DNA from: Clostridia bacterium | GTDB lineage: Bacteria; Bacillota; Clostridia; Oscillospirales; CAG-272 | Reading direction: 5' to 3' | Assembly (NCBI GenBank): GCA_017452215.1 | Contig: JAFTMU010000091.1 | Span: 1-6,521, forward strand | Length of the DNA stretch: 6,521 nt | Shown: piece after piece, positions 6,437 through 6,521 of the stretch | Layout: each line of letters starts with the position of its first letter | How positions within the stretch are numbered: position 1 is the first letter of the stretch | Made by a program: the position numbers and the translations under genes | The notes under the pieces: model-generated | Seen by the model: only the letters and a program-made list of their open reading frames with translations | What the model was told of the DNA's origin: nothing | Database searches by the model: none

Positions 6437-6521
6437 GCTTTGAGGCTTGACGCCGCAATTTTCGTCCATAATTTGACGGTATTTGATCGTACTTGCAAAC
6501 GAAAAACGCAAATTCCCGGCG
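6437..6521. other. non-coding right edge, no gene seen
   Basis: This stretch after the terminator has no start with a ribosome site and no recognisable protein in either direction. Open frames on the opposite strand run through the terminator hairpin into the antisense of the radical SAM gene and have no family features. TTGACG-like hexamers at 6447 and 6473 lack a properly spaced -10. It could be the start of the next intergenic region or part of a dispersed repeat. Confidence 0.5.

Noticed and set aside
6447..6472. Promoter-like TTGACG (6447) and CATAAT (6467)
   Set aside because: The spacer is only 14 bases and no gene start follows within the window.
6091..6511. Minus-strand open frames covering the right edge and the radical SAM 3' end
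   Set aside because: They begin at TTG codons without a convincing ribosome site, run through the terminator hairpin and continue antisense to a conserved enzyme.

Overview
The window reads as ordinary chromosomal DNA of a Clostridia-type Bacillota, probably an uncultured gut Oscillospirales-like lineage. This is inferred from the protein families, purine-rich Shine-Dalgarno sites 5-6 bases before starts, moderately GC-rich genes with AT-rich gaps, and intrinsic terminators. All supported genes lie on the + strand. No mobile element, CRISPR array, rRNA or tRNA was seen.

Layout: (1) 1-753 is the 3' end of polA (polymerase palm and fingers, motifs A, B and C intact). (2) 806-3229, 52 bases downstream and probably in the same transcript, is an 807-residue Rad3/XPD-type iron-sulfur helicase with an intact RecB-like PD-(D/E)XK nuclease domain at its N-terminus. 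Together they look like a DNA repair pair. (3) 3230-3341 is an AT-rich gap with a weak terminator-like stem, a long A/T inverted repeat and a strong extended -10 promoter. (4) 3342-4634 is an aspartate aminotransferase of the subgroup Ic type, apparently a single-gene unit. (5) 4635-4722 holds a probable terminator and a 14-bp perfect palindrome. (6) 4723-5454 encodes a TMEM165/Gdt1 (UPF0016) cation transporter, and 5408-6379 a YtqA-type radical SAM protein, probably MnmL for tRNA wobble-uridine modification. These two overlap by 47 bases and end at a strong terminator (6383-6436). (7) 6437-6521 holds no gene.

Functionally the window joins three units: DNA repair, amino-acid metabolism, and a metal-transport/tRNA-modification pair. 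I do not see a new multi-gene system. The items most worth a second look are the nuclease-helicase fusion, the overlapping transporter/radical SAM pair with its C-terminal extension, the palindrome abutting the terminator before the transporter, a 7-base triple repeat in the helicase gene, and the possibly dispersed terminator block at the right edge.
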